Shown here: positions 35,788 to 44,690 of the stretch, piece after piece
Layout of the letters: every line of letters starts with the position of its first letter
How positions within the stretch are numbered: the stretch's first letter is position 1
From: JASLMY01 sp965226475
GTDB taxonomy: Bacteria; Pseudomonadota; Alphaproteobacteria; GCA-2731375
Assembly: GCA_965226475.1 (NCBI GenBank)
Contig: CBDDDJ010000002.1
Coordinates: forward strand, 248,001-312,000
Reading direction: 5' to 3'
Length of the DNA: 64,000 bases
Program-made: the position numbers and the translations under genes
The notes under the pieces: generated by a model
What the model was told of the DNA's origin: nothing
The model's input: the letters and a program-made list of their open reading frames with translations, nothing else
Database searches by the model: none

Positions 35788-36600
35788 TCATCCCCGCCGG
35801 AACGCGACCCCGCCTGTCTCCTGGCCGCGCAGATCGCGCGCCGGTGCCCAGGTATCCGGATCGCAGATCAGGTCCGAGAGCGCTTCCGCGCCCGCTTCCA
35901 ACAGCTTCTCTCCCTTCTCGGCACTCGCCTTGGTGGGGACGCCGATAGTGCCGTTGTGGGTGACGTGGGCGAGGTTGTGCCAGCGGAAGGCGGCCTCGCC
36001 CTTCGAGAGGAAGCTGCCGCCCTCGCCGCCCTGGGCGGATGCCAGGTCGCTGTCGTCGACCAGGTGCGGCACCAGGGCCATCATCATCGAGGTTTCGGCC
36101 TCGCAGGCGTGCTGCAGCCCCTCCTGATCTTCCAGCAGGGGGGCGAAGCGCTTGGCCGCCTCGTGCCAGTAGGTCAGCGACAGAATCGGCACGCCGAACT
36201 CCAGGTGTAGTTCCTGGGCGATGGTCTGGCAGGCGATGTGGTTGCCGCCGTGGCCGTTGACGATGAGGATCTTGGTGAAGCCGTGTCGCACCACGCTTCC
36301 CACGATGCCGCGCAGCACCTGGTGGAAGGTGGCGAAATCGAGCGTGATGGTGCCGCCGAACACCATGTGGTGTTCCGACAAGCCGTGCCAGACCACCGGA
36401 AGGGTGATGACGGGACGCACGGCACTGGCCTTCGCCGCCGTGCGCCGGGCGATCTCGCCGCCAAGGCGCGTGTCGACCTGCACGGGCAGGTGCGGTCCAT
36501 GCTGTTCCATCGCCGCCACCGGCAGCAGCACGACGGCATCCTGCTCGGCCAGGCGGCGGAGTTCATGTGCTTTCAGGTTGGCCCACTCGACTTCGGTCAT
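35788..36600 (-). CDS. Creatininase-family amidohydrolase
   Basis: This 270-residue protein shows the creatininase metal site: VAAMEQHGPHLPVQVDTRLG near the N-terminus, ILIVNGHGGNHIACQTIAQE in the middle and HACEAETSMMMALVP later. Such binuclear-metal enzymes hydrolyse small cyclic amides (creatinine, aminopyrimidines) or process peptide cofactors; the substrate is unclear. ATG 36600 follows AAAGGGAGAGCG. A 240-base gap without a gene separates it from the next minus-strand gene. Confidence 0.88.
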   Translation of the reverse strand: MTEVEWANLKAHELRRLAEQDAVVLLPVAAMEQHGPHLPVQVDTRLGGEIARRTAAKASAVRPVITLPVVWHGLSEHHMVFGGTITLDFATFHQVLRGIVGSVVRHGFTKILIVNGHGGNHIACQTIAQELHLEFGVPILSLTYWHEAAKRFAPLLEDQEGLQHACEAETSMMMALVPHLVDDSDLASAQGGEGGSFLSKGEAAFRWHNLAHVTHNGTIGVPTKASAEKGEKLLEAGAEALSDLICDPDTWAPARDLRGQETGGVAFRRG

Positions 36601-36842
36601 CGCTCGCTCTCCCTTTTTCCCGTTCGAGAGAGAGTCTAATGCATCTGGCCCGCCGATTGAATTCCAGCCGCGCGGCGGCGGATCGGATGGTGGCGTGGAA
36701 AGCCGTCGGCCGATCTCGACCTCGGCGTGGGAGGCCACGCGTCTCGGCCGCCGCCATGGCGCCCTCCAGCGCCCCTCCGTCGAAACCGGGGCGGAGGACG
36801 TGATCATGGACACCGACGACGCGTCCCACCGCGCGCTCGCGC

Positions 36843-37361
36843 CTACTCCTGGGGATAGCGCCAGGGCGCGGGCTGTTCGGCGTCCTCGTCGATGGTCCAG
36901 TGGGGGACGGAGAAGCCGTCCTCCACGTCGGCGAAGACCATCTCGACACGGGTACCGATGCCGACCCGCTTCACCATTTCGGGCGGCGCCAGCGTGCCGT
37001 CGCTCGTCGCCAAGTTGCCGACGACGCGGATCGCCTCGTGCTCGCTGGGCCGGCCCTTCTGTATGTCGAGGTCGACCAGCAGCACCATGTAGGGAGTGTG
37101 TTCCTTGAACGCGGGCTGTATGGCGTGATGCACTTCGTTGTAGGAATGCACCGTGCCCTTGGCCGGAACCGCGACCCACTCGTTCTCCGCCCCGCCGCAC
37201 CAGGGGCAGGCGGTGCCCGGCGGATAGTGGATCAGGTCGCAGGCGACGCAGCGCTGCAGGTGAAAGTCGTGCGCCGCGCAATGGCGGAAATATTCCAGGT
37301 TCTCCCCCTCGAGGTCCTCGAGGGTGAGCGTCATGCCCAGGTAGTCGGCTCTAATCGTCAT
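36843..37361 (-). CDS. Zn-ribbon/OB-fold (DUF35) acyl-CoA-associated protein
   Basis: This 172-residue protein has a rubredoxin-like zinc ribbon (QRCVACDLIHYPPGTACPWC, residues 37-56) and then an OB fold (AKGTVHSYNEVHHAIQPAFK, PYMVLLVDLDI, VGIGTRVEMVFADV). DUF35 proteins pair with non-decarboxylating thiolases and are thought to bind acyl-CoA for or within the complex. Its gene starts 20 bases after the thiolase gene, which fits that partnership. Confidence 0.88.
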   Translation of the reverse strand: MTIRADYLGMTLTLEDLEGENLEYFRHCAAHDFHLQRCVACDLIHYPPGTACPWCGGAENEWVAVPAKGTVHSYNEVHHAIQPAFKEHTPYMVLLVDLDIQKGRPSEHEAIRVVGNLATSDGTLAPPEMVKRVGIGTRVEMVFADVEDGFSVPHWTIDEDAEQPAPWRYPQE

Positions 37362-37381
37362 TTGCTCGCTCCCCTCGTCCC

Positions 37382-38638
37382 TCAGCCGCGCCGCATGACC
37401 ATGGCGGAGCCGGTGCCCGGCATCGCCCAGCCGAGATTGGCCGTCAGCTCCGGGTCTCGCACCTGGCGGCAGCCGCCTTCCGAATAGTCGTAGGTGTGCT
37501 GGCGCTTGCCATCAGGTCCGATGGGGCAGGAATCGTCGATGTCGCGGCGCAGCTGGCGGGTGTTCTCGATCACCATGTTCATGCCGTGGGTATAGCCCTC
37601 GCAGAGGTGGCCGCCCGAGGTGTTGTTCGGCCGCTTGCCACCCAGCTGTATGGTGCCGTCGGAGACATACTCGCCCCCCTCGCCCTTCTCGCAGAAGCCG
37701 TAATCCTCCAGCTGCAGCATGGTGGTGAAGGTGAAGGCGTCATAGGAGCCGGTAATGTCGATGTCCTCCGGGCCGACGCCGGCGTTGGGCCAGAGGATAT
37801 CCTTGGCCCAGTGGGCGGCGACGGTGGAAATCGGTCCCGCCTGGTAGTGGAAGTCCATCCGGGGCTTATTGACCCGGCCCGCCACCGACTGGATCAGCAC
37901 GGGGTGGTGGCGGCAGTCCGCCGCCCGTTCGGCGCGCGTCACGATGATGCAGGTGGCGTTGTCGGTCTCGACGCAGCAATCCAAGAGGTGCAGCGGCTTC
38001 ACGATTATCCGGCTATTCACCACGTCCTCCACGGTGTAGCGCTGCTTGTAGTAGGCCTTGGGGTTGTTGGAGGCATGCTCGGAATGGGCAACCTTGACCA
38101 TGGCAATCTGCTCCGGCGTGGTGCCGTAGTCGTACATGTGGCGCATGAAGGTCGGCGCGAACATCTGCCCGGCGCTCTGCCAGCCGTAGGCCCGTTGGTG
38201 GATCTGGTCGCCGACGATGGGGGCCGCCGATCGGGCGCCGGTGCCGCCGATGCGGATCTGGCTGTAGCCGTTCATGGCGCGGAAGATCGCCACGGTCTTG
38301 CACATGCCCGCCTCGATCACGCCCATGGCGATGCCGATCAGCGCCTCCGTGCTGGAGCCGCCGCCGAAGCAGTCCATGTAGAAGTCGAGCCGGATGCCGA
38401 GATCGCCGGCGATGAAGGGCGTGAAGGTGCTGTCACCACTGGAATAGGACAGCATGCCATCGACTTGGCCGTTGTCGAGGCCGGCATCGGCCATGGCGTT
38501 CCTCACCGCCTCCACGCCGAGCGCGCGGGTCGTGCGGCCGGAGCCGCGCACATAAGGCGTCTCGCCGACGCCGACGATGGCGTATTTGTCGCGGAGATAC
38601 TTCGTACTGGTGCCGTCGAGGTCGGCGGAATCTGTCAT
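37382..38638 (-). CDS. Thiolase (lipid-transfer/acetyl-CoA acetyltransferase-like)
   Basis: This 418-residue thiolase-fold protein has the nucleophile region DFYMDCFGGGSSTEALIGIA, the LIVKPLHLLDCCVETDNATC segment and the C-terminal LGGKRPNNTSGGHLCEGYTH with the active-site histidine. It belongs to the SCP2-thiolase-like branch that works with DUF35 partners, as encoded just downstream. It would cleave or form a 3-ketoacyl-CoA; the substrate is unknown. ATG 38638 follows CAGGAGTAGTCCTG. It is divergent from the MFS gene, with 140 bases between. Confidence 0.88.
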   Translation of the reverse strand: MTDSADLDGTSTKYLRDKYAIVGVGETPYVRGSGRTTRALGVEAVRNAMADAGLDNGQVDGMLSYSSGDSTFTPFIAGDLGIRLDFYMDCFGGGSSTEALIGIAMGVIEAGMCKTVAIFRAMNGYSQIRIGGTGARSAAPIVGDQIHQRAYGWQSAGQMFAPTFMRHMYDYGTTPEQIAMVKVAHSEHASNNPKAYYKQRYTVEDVVNSRIIVKPLHLLDCCVETDNATCIIVTRAERAADCRHHPVLIQSVAGRVNKPRMDFHYQAGPISTVAAHWAKDILWPNAGVGPEDIDITGSYDAFTFTTMLQLEDYGFCEKGEGGEYVSDGTIQLGGKRPNNTSGGHLCEGYTHGMNMVIENTRQLRRDIDDSCPIGPDGKRQHTYDYSEGGCRQVRDPELTANLGWAMPGTGSAMVMRRG

Positions 38639-38778
38639 CAGGACTACTCCTGGAAGGGGACGAGGTGGGAAGCAGAGGATGGCCCGACTCGCCCCCTCCG
38701 ACAAGTCCCCGCCCGGGCCAGGCCTTCGCCCGGCGCGGCAATTGCGGTCGGGCGCGGGAAGGCCCTATACCAGACGCC

Positions 38779-40305
38779 ATGACCGGCCAAGCGGACGAGG
38801 CAGCGGGCGCGCCGGAGATTTCCGGCTTTCGGCGCACGGCCATCCTGGTGACGGTGACCATCTCCGTCGCGCTCTACGCCATGACCATCACGATCGCGAA
38901 CGTCTCGCTGCCGCAGATGCAGGGCGCGCTTTCGGCGACGGTGGACCAGATCGCCCTCGTCATCACCTTCAACATCGTCGCCACCGCCATCGCCACGCCC
39001 ATGACCGGCTGGCTGGCGGCGCGCTTCGGGCGCCGGCGGACCATGATCGTCGCGATGGGCGGCTTCACGGTGGCGACGCTGTTTTGCGGCTTCGCCACGG
39101 GCCTGGCCGAGCTGGTGGCGCTGCGCTTCGTCCAGGGCTTCTTCGGCGCGCCCCTGGCACCGCTCGCCCAGGCGATCGTGCTCGCCAGCTATCCCAAGGA
39201 ACGGCACGGCACGGTGACGGCGATCTTCGGCATGGGCGTGGTGCTGGGGCCGGTTTTCGCGCCGACACTCGGCGGCTACTTGAGCGAAACCTACAGCTGG
39301 CGCTGGGTGTTTTTCTTAATGGTGCCGTTAGGCTGCATCAGCTTCGCCGGCATCTGGGCCTTCATCCGCGTTTCCGACGAACGCCAACGCCTGCGCCTCG
39401 ACTGGACCGGCTTCATCGCGCTGGCGATCGCCATCGCGGCCACGCAGTTCATGCTCGACCGGGGCGAGCGGGAGGACTGGTTCTCCTCGAGCGAGATCAT
39501 TCTGGAGGCGGCGATCGCACTCATCGCGCTGCACATCTTCCTGGTCCAGATCCTGACCACCGACCGGCCGTTCATCGATCCGAGGCTCTTCCTCGACCGC
39601 AACTTCACCGTCGGCCTGCTGCTGACCCTCATCTTCGGCATGTTGATGTTCACGCCGATCGTGCTGTTTCCGCCGATGCTGCAGGGCCTGAAGGGTTATC
39701 CCGACTCGATCATCGGCGCGCTGATCGCCGCGCGCGGCGCCGGCACGCTGGTGGGTTTCGTCTGCCTGCTGTTCGGCAACAAGCTCGACCCCCGGATCTG
39801 GATCGTGCTCGGCTTCGGCCTGCAGGGGATCGCGGGCGTCATGATGACCCGCTTCGACATCAACGTCACCGCCTTCGACATCGCCTGGACGACCTTCGTC
39901 CAGGGCTTGGGCGTCGGCTTCCTCTGGGTGCCGCTGACCTTGGTGACCTTCGCCACATTGGAGCCGCGCCATTTGCCGACGGGCATGTCGATGTTCCATC
40001 TGATCCGCAATATCGGCTCATCCGTGCATGTATCGCTTTCGATCGCCCTCGTCATTCACATGTCGAAGGTGAATTACGCCCAGCTTTCCGAGGGGGTGTC
40101 GGCCTTCAACGAGAGCTGGCACTATCCCCTGGCCCTCGGCGTTTGGAACCCGGATTCGTCCCTGGGCCTGGCGTCGATCGGCGGCGAGGTGCGCCGGCAG
40201 GCCACGATGATCGGCTACATCGACGCCTTCCACCTCTATGCCGTGACGGCGTTGGCCGTCGCGCCGCTGATCCTGCTGGTCAAGTGGCGCCGGCCCAAAT
40301 CCTGA
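38779..40305 (+). CDS. DHA2-family (EmrB/QacA-type) MFS transporter
   Basis: This 508-residue membrane protein has about 14 hydrophobic segments. TIANVSLPQMQGALSAT in segment 1 and GWLAARFGRRRTMIVAM between segments 2 and 3 are the MFS signatures; ASYPKERHGTVTAIFGMGVV followed by LGPVFAPTLGGYL is drug-antiporter motif C. It should export drugs or other amphiphiles with protons, possibly with an unseen EmrA-like partner. ATG 38779 is used because homology begins there. Its last 26 bases overlap the convergent gene. Confidence 0.9.
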   Translation: MTGQADEAAGAPEISGFRRTAILVTVTISVALYAMTITIANVSLPQMQGALSATVDQIALVITFNIVATAIATPMTGWLAARFGRRRTMIVAMGGFTVATLFCGFATGLAELVALRFVQGFFGAPLAPLAQAIVLASYPKERHGTVTAIFGMGVVLGPVFAPTLGGYLSETYSWRWVFFLMVPLGCISFAGIWAFIRVSDERQRLRLDWTGFIALAIAIAATQFMLDRGEREDWFSSSEIILEAAIALIALHIFLVQILTTDRPFIDPRLFLDRNFTVGLLLTLIFGMLMFTPIVLFPPMLQGLKGYPDSIIGALIAARGAGTLVGFVCLLFGNKLDPRIWIVLGFGLQGIAGVMMTRFDINVTAFDIAWTTFVQGLGVGFLWVPLTLVTFATLEPRHLPTGMSMFHLIRNIGSSVHVSLSIALVIHMSKVNYAQLSEGVSAFNESWHYPLALGVWNPDSSLGLASIGGEVRRQATMIGYIDAFHLYAVTALAVAPLILLVKWRRPKS

Positions 40306-41488
40306 CGCCGCGCTCCAGAATGCGGATGCGCGACAGCAGCTCGTCGCGGTCCAGATAGCAGCCCTGTAGGCGGCGATAGCCGGTGCCCGGATCGAAGGCG
40401 GTGCGGGCATGGAGAACGCGGCGGTTGTCGAAGCCGATCATGTCCCCCGGCGCCAGGCGGAAGCGGAGCTGGAAGCGTTGCTCCCGCGTCATCGCCACCA
40501 GCTTGCGGTACGCCCGGTAAAGCAAGGGCATCCGCTCGGGTGCGGTGTCGTAGGGCCCGCGCAGGAAGTTGCCGATCCGGACCTCCACCACCTCGCCCGA
40601 GGGATCGAGCCGGATCATCGGCACGCGGTAGCGATAGTCGAACTCGGGATCGGTGTTGCGGAACTCGACGGCCTCCGCGGTGAGGACCCCGTAAGCCTCG
40701 GCGTCCTCGCGGGCCAGGGCCTCGGCGATGCGGAAGCCGTCGGCGAAGAGACTGTCGCCGCCGCGCGCCTCGTTGGCGTGGCAGTGCAGGAACTGCAAGC
40801 CCGGCATGTATTCCCGGGTCGGCAAATCGGAATGCAGCGGCAGCTCGAAATAGGTATAGGCGTTGGAGTTCTTCTCCAGACTCAGGTCCACGTTCCAGAT
40901 GGCGCCGAAATTGGTCCAGCGGGCGGGCGCGATCCGCTCGATCAGCGGCACCAGGCCGTGTTCGCGTACCGGCACGCCGCGCACGAGGGCGATGCCGAGG
41001 TCGCGGAGGCTGGCGAGCCAGGCGAGCGCCTCGGAATCATCGGCCATCACCGCCTCGTGGGCGAACGTCGGCAGCTGGGCGCCGAGACCCGCATCCCAGG
41101 TCCGGCGCGACGCGCGGCGCCCCGCCCGGCCCGCCCGGCCCGCGTCGCTATAGCAATGGGCGCGGAGCCAGCCCGGGTGGTAGCGGCTTCGGTGCCCGCC
41201 CCCATCCCAGGTGACGTCGAGCGCGCCGTCGGCCGCCACTTCGATGCTCGTTGCCGCCAGGTCTTCCGGCACCGACATGATCTCGAAGCGCTGCTCGCGC
41301 GTCGCCGGGTGGACGCATTCGGAACAAGGACAGTTGTCGCGGAGCCAGAGATGATGAAAGACACTCTCGTGTCCATCCGACCAACGCACGGCCACCGCAT
41401 CCGCCGCCGGCTCGGCGGCCACGATCGCGTGTTCGACGGGATAGACGTCGAAGTCCGGCGTTTCGAATGCGTACTCCCGCAACGCCAT
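40280..41488 (-). CDS. Gamma-butyrobetaine dioxygenase-like (DUF971 + TauD) protein
   Basis: This 402-residue Fe(II)/2-oxoglutarate enzyme has an N-terminal GBBH-N/DUF971 domain (residues 30-110) with zinc ligands in HHLWLRDNCPCSECVHPATR, then a TauD-like double-stranded helix. The iron ligands fit ELPLHSDLPTREYMPGLQFL (HxD) and NRRVLHARTAFDP (distal His), with GYRRLQGCYLDRDELLSR at the end. Relatives hydroxylate gamma-butyrobetaine to carnitine or trimethyllysine. With a BKACE gene downstream on the same strand (48 bases from its stop to this start) and an acyl-CoA ligase opposite, a carnitine-like substrate is plausible. Confidence 0.88.
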   Translation of the reverse strand: MALREYAFETPDFDVYPVEHAIVAAEPAADAVAVRWSDGHESVFHHLWLRDNCPCSECVHPATREQRFEIMSVPEDLAATSIEVAADGALDVTWDGGGHRSRYHPGWLRAHCYSDAGRAGRAGRRASRRTWDAGLGAQLPTFAHEAVMADDSEALAWLASLRDLGIALVRGVPVREHGLVPLIERIAPARWTNFGAIWNVDLSLEKNSNAYTYFELPLHSDLPTREYMPGLQFLHCHANEARGGDSLFADGFRIAEALAREDAEAYGVLTAEAVEFRNTDPEFDYRYRVPMIRLDPSGEVVEVRIGNFLRGPYDTAPERMPLLYRAYRKLVAMTREQRFQLRFRLAPGDMIGFDNRRVLHARTAFDPGTGYRRLQGCYLDRDELLSRIRILERGVRIWAGAT

Positions 41489-41536
41489 CGCGTTCCTCCT
41501 ACAACCAGGCCCGGTGGAACGCGACAGGCCGCCCTC

Positions 41537-42430
41537 TCAGGCGGGGGCGTTCCGGCCGAGACCCAGGATCTGGCGCCCCTCTTCCGGGCTCACCACCCGG
41601 GCGCCGATTTCCTCGACGATGCGTACCGCCTTCTCCACCAACTGGCCGTTGGAGGCGAAGACGCCGCGCTCCAGATAAAGATTGTCCTCGAGGCCGACCC
41701 GGGCATGGCCGCCCAGCAGCACGGCCTGCGCCACCATCGGCATCTGCATGGCCGAGATGCCGAAGCCGGCCCAGATCGCCTCGGCCGGCAACTGCTCCGC
41801 CATGTGCTTCATGGTCGCGGTATTTGCCGGCGCCCCCCAGGGGATGCCGAGACAGATCTGAAACAAGGGCGGGCCGTCGATCAGCCCTTCCTCGTACATC
41901 CGCGTGGCGAACCAGAGCTGGCCGGTATCGAAGACCTCCAGCTCCGGCTTGACGCCCAGCTCGCGCACCCGCTTGGCCATGGCGCGCAGGATGTTCGGTG
42001 TCTGGATCACCACGTCGGCGCCGTCGCCGAAGTTCATCGAGCCGCAATCGAGCGTGCACATGTCCGGGCGCAGCGCTTCCACATGCGCCAGCCGGGTCAT
42101 GGCATCGACCAGGTCGCTGCCCTCGGCCGGCGTCGCGGGGTCCTCGTCGTCGACCACCAGGTCGCCGCCCATGCCCGAGGTGAGGTTGATGATGATGTCG
42201 CGGCCGCTGGCGCGCACCGCCTCCACCACCTCGCCATAGAGCGCGACGTCCCTGGCACCCTTGCCGGTCTCGGGATCGCGGACGTGGATATGCGCCACCG
42301 TGGCGCCGGCATCCGCCGCCTCCAGCACGGCGCTGGAGATCTCCGCCGGCGTCACGGGAATCGCGGGGTGCTTGGCGACGGTATCGCCCGCGCCGGTCAC
42401 CGCGCAGGTCAAAATCACGTTCCGGTTCAA
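41537..42430 (-). CDS. BKACE-family beta-keto acid cleavage enzyme (3-dehydrocarnitine type likely)
   Basis: This 297-residue zinc TIM barrel belongs to the DUF849/BKACE family. Signatures: ILTCAVTGAGDTVAKHPAIP, VAHIHVRDPETGKGARD (zinc histidines), IIINLTSGMGGDLVVDDEDP, CTLDCGSMNFGDGADVVIQT and ARVGLEDNLYLERGVFASNG. Members condense a beta-keto acid with acetyl-CoA, releasing acetoacetate and a new CoA ester; the NLTSGMGGD form resembles those in betaine and carnitine operons (CdhC-like). The TTG at 42430 is preferred: GGGAGGG sits 9 bases upstream and homology starts there. ATG 42460 or GTG 42487 would add an unconserved leader. Confidence 0.85.
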   Translation of the reverse strand: MNRNVILTCAVTGAGDTVAKHPAIPVTPAEISSAVLEAADAGATVAHIHVRDPETGKGARDVALYGEVVEAVRASGRDIIINLTSGMGGDLVVDDEDPATPAEGSDLVDAMTRLAHVEALRPDMCTLDCGSMNFGDGADVVIQTPNILRAMAKRVRELGVKPELEVFDTGQLWFATRMYEEGLIDGPPLFQICLGIPWGAPANTATMKHMAEQLPAEAIWAGFGISAMQMPMVAQAVLLGGHARVGLEDNLYLERGVFASNGQLVEKAVRIVEEIGARVVSPEEGRQILGLGRNAPA

Positions 42431-42524
42431 GGCTGGGGCCCTCCCATCGCTGGAATGCATCTGCAAGCATCGCAGCCTCGCGCTCACGATGGAACGAGTC
42501 TAGGAGGTGATCGGGGGAAATCCT

Positions 42525-42547
42525 GCAAATCCGCGTCATGGATTTGC
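42525..42547. promoter_or_regulatory. Perfect dyad between the divergent BKACE and acyl-CoA ligase genes
   Basis: GCAAATCC (42525-42532) and GGATTTGC (42540-42547) flank GCGTCAT; GATTTGCGTCAC follows as a partial direct repeat. It sits between the two start codons (42430 and 42586), where a shared operator would be expected. Confidence 0.65.
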
Positions 42548-42585
42548 TAGATTTGCGTCACGTACCCTCGTTCGGAGGCCACGGC

Positions 42586-44175
42586 ATGCAAGATTTCGGT
42601 ATCACCGATCGCACCATCGCCACCCTGCTGGCGGACGGCGCCGCGCGGCTGGGGCAAAAACCCTTCCTGCTCTACGAGGACCGGCGCTTCGGCTGGGCCG
42701 AGGCGGAGGCGATCAGCAACCGCTTGGCGCACGGCCTGCGCGCCTGGGGCGTGGTCAGGGGCGAGCACGTCGCGGTGCTGATGGATAACCGGCCGGAACA
42801 GGTCTGGCTGTTCTTCGCGCTGATGAAATTGGGCGCCGTGGTCGTGCCGGTGAACACGGCGGCGCGCGGCGAGCTGCTGGTCTACTACCTCCGCCAGTCG
42901 CGGGCCCGCGCGCTCGTCGTCGAGGCGGAGTTCGCCGGGCGTTTCGCCCAGGTCCGTGACCAGTGCGGCGAGATCGAGAGACTGGCCCTGCTCGACGAGA
43001 CGGACGAACTCGCCGGGACGGCGTACGCCGAGCTGCTGGCCGACGACGCTTCGCCGATTTCCGCTGGCGGCGCCTTCAACGACCTGGCGCTCTTGTCCTA
43101 CACCTCCGGCACGACGGGGCCGTCCAAGGGCAACATGGCGACGCAGGCCCATATGCTGGGCTGCGGCCACGACGTCGCGCGCATTTTCGGCTATGGCGCC
43201 GACGACGTGCTCTACACCTGCCTGCCGGTCTTCCACGGCAACGCCTGGCTCGCGGGCGTACTGCCGACGCTTTGGGCCGATGCGACGCTGGCGGTTTCCC
43301 GGCGCTTCTCCGCCTCCAACTTCTGGTCGGAAGCGCGCCGTCACGGGGCGACCCAGTTCAATGCGTTGGGCGCCATGATCAACATCATCTGGAGCCAGCC
43401 CGAGCGCGCGGACGATGCCGACAATCCAGTGCGCCAGTGCATGGTGGTGCCAACGCCGAAGGAGTTCTATCACGCCTTCGAAAAACGCTTCGACCTGACC
43501 TTGACCACCGTCTATGCCCTGACCGACTTCGGATTCGCCACCCTGAAACCCGCGGACGCGCCGGCCGAGAAGTGGGCATCGGCCGGCCGGGTCCGGCCCG
43601 CCTGCGAGCTTCGCATCGTCGACGACGAGGATTTCGAACTGCCGGCGGGCGAGATCGGCGAGATCGTCTTGCGACCCCGCGACCCCTGGTTCCAGCCGCT
43701 CGGCTATTTCGACATGGGCGAGGCGACGCTCGCCGCCTGGCGCAATCTCTGGTTCCACACCGGCGACCGCGGCTGGGTCGATTCCGACGGCTGGCTCTAC
43801 TTCGCCGACCGCAAGAAGGACTCGATCCACCGGCGGGGCGAGAACATCTCCTCCTACGAGGTCGAGCAGATCATCATGAAGCACGACGCGGTCGAGGATG
43901 TCGCCGCCTATGCGTTTCCCGCCGAGATGCTGGAGGACGAAGTGATGGTGAGCGTCGTCACCCGCCCCGGCGCCAGTTTGAGCGAGGCGGAACTGATCGT
44001 CTACTGCCGCGACAACATGGCCTATTTCATGATGCCGCGCTTCGTCGAGTTCCGCGATGGCCTGCCGCGCACGATGAGCGAGAAGGTCGAGAAGTACAAG
44101 CTGCGCCAAGCGGCCGAGGAACGGCGCGACGAGATCTGGGATCGGGAGAAGGCGGGTATCGAGGTGCGCCGTTGA
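42586..44175 (+). CDS. Acyl-CoA synthetase (AMP-forming), CaiC-like
   Basis: This 529-residue adenylate-forming enzyme has the P-loop LLSYTSGTTGPSKGNMATQ (residues 175-195), the TxE-type region TTVYALTDFGFATLK, the hinge-region aspartate in FHTGDRGWVDSDGWLYFADR and the KKDSIHRRGENISSYEVEQI motif of the C-terminal domain. The RRGENISSYEVE form is common in crotonobetaine/carnitine-CoA ligases. It activates a carboxylic acid to its CoA ester. ATG 42586 follows GGAGGCCACGGC; an upstream ATG at 42538 lies inside the dyad region. Divergence from the BKACE gene suggests co-regulation. Confidence 0.85.
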   Translation: MQDFGITDRTIATLLADGAARLGQKPFLLYEDRRFGWAEAEAISNRLAHGLRAWGVVRGEHVAVLMDNRPEQVWLFFALMKLGAVVVPVNTAARGELLVYYLRQSRARALVVEAEFAGRFAQVRDQCGEIERLALLDETDELAGTAYAELLADDASPISAGGAFNDLALLSYTSGTTGPSKGNMATQAHMLGCGHDVARIFGYGADDVLYTCLPVFHGNAWLAGVLPTLWADATLAVSRRFSASNFWSEARRHGATQFNALGAMINIIWSQPERADDADNPVRQCMVVPTPKEFYHAFEKRFDLTLTTVYALTDFGFATLKPADAPAEKWASAGRVRPACELRIVDDEDFELPAGEIGEIVLRPRDPWFQPLGYFDMGEATLAAWRNLWFHTGDRGWVDSDGWLYFADRKKDSIHRRGENISSYEVEQIIMKHDAVEDVAAYAFPAEMLEDEVMVSVVTRPGASLSEAELIVYCRDNMAYFMMPRFVEFRDGLPRTMSEKVEKYKLRQAAEERRDEIWDREKAGIEVRR

Positions 44176-44182
44176 GCGTGCC

Positions 44183-44539
44183 TCACCCCTTGGGCAGGCA
44201 ACTGAGAATAAAGACCGCCAAGGCGCCCGAGAAGAGCGCGACGCCGGCGACGCCGAGCCAGGGGCCGCCGAAATCGGCGAGCAGCAGGCCGGGCGACATG
44301 CAGGCCACCTTGATCGCGCCGTCGAGCGGGCTTTGGCCGAGGAAGCCGAGGATCGCGGCAAAAACGAGGGCGACGATACAGCCGGTGGCCAACAACACTT
44401 CCGTCTTGACCTCGAACCCGTAGAGGCCGAACGGCCAGGCGAGCAGCAGGAACAGTACGACCGGCAACACCACGCTGGCGATGCCGGTAACGAGGCATCC
44501 GGCACTGCTGGTCTCCTGCTCCACGCCTCGCCTGGACAT
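44183..44539 (-). CDS. Small membrane protein of unknown function
   Basis: This 118-residue protein has three or four hydrophobic segments (VTGIASVVLPVVLFLLLAWP, LLATGCIVALVFAAILGFLG, LGVAGVALFSGALAVFILSC). No family is recognised. Its stop lies 7 bases from the stop of the convergent acyl-CoA ligase. The gene has a decayed SDR just upstream. It could be a real conserved membrane protein or a leftover. Confidence 0.5.
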   Translation of the reverse strand: MSRRGVEQETSSAGCLVTGIASVVLPVVLFLLLAWPFGLYGFEVKTEVLLATGCIVALVFAAILGFLGQSPLDGAIKVACMSPGLLLADFGGPWLGVAGVALFSGALAVFILSCLPKG

Positions 44540-44548
44540 CGATCCGCC

Positions 44549-44680
44549 TCAGGTGCCGCCGATGGGGCCGGGGGAGATGGCGTGCACGACCACGTCATCG
44601 GCCATGACGATGGCGATGGCGCGGCCGACGTCGCGCCCCGCTCCGGCGATGAAGGCGGTCTTGCCGTCGAGACTTCCCAT
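44549..44680 (-). pseudogene. Internally deleted SDR remnant (43 codons)
   Basis: The frame begins MGSLDGKTAFIAGAGRDVGR, the start and nucleotide-binding glycine motif of a short-chain dehydrogenase, and then jumps to VVVHAISPGPIGGT, the PG motif that normally lies about 150 residues later. The whole catalytic centre is gone, and the frame stops at once. It is best explained by one in-frame internal deletion plus loss of the C-terminus. Confidence 0.75.
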
Positions 44681-44690
44681 CACCCCCACC

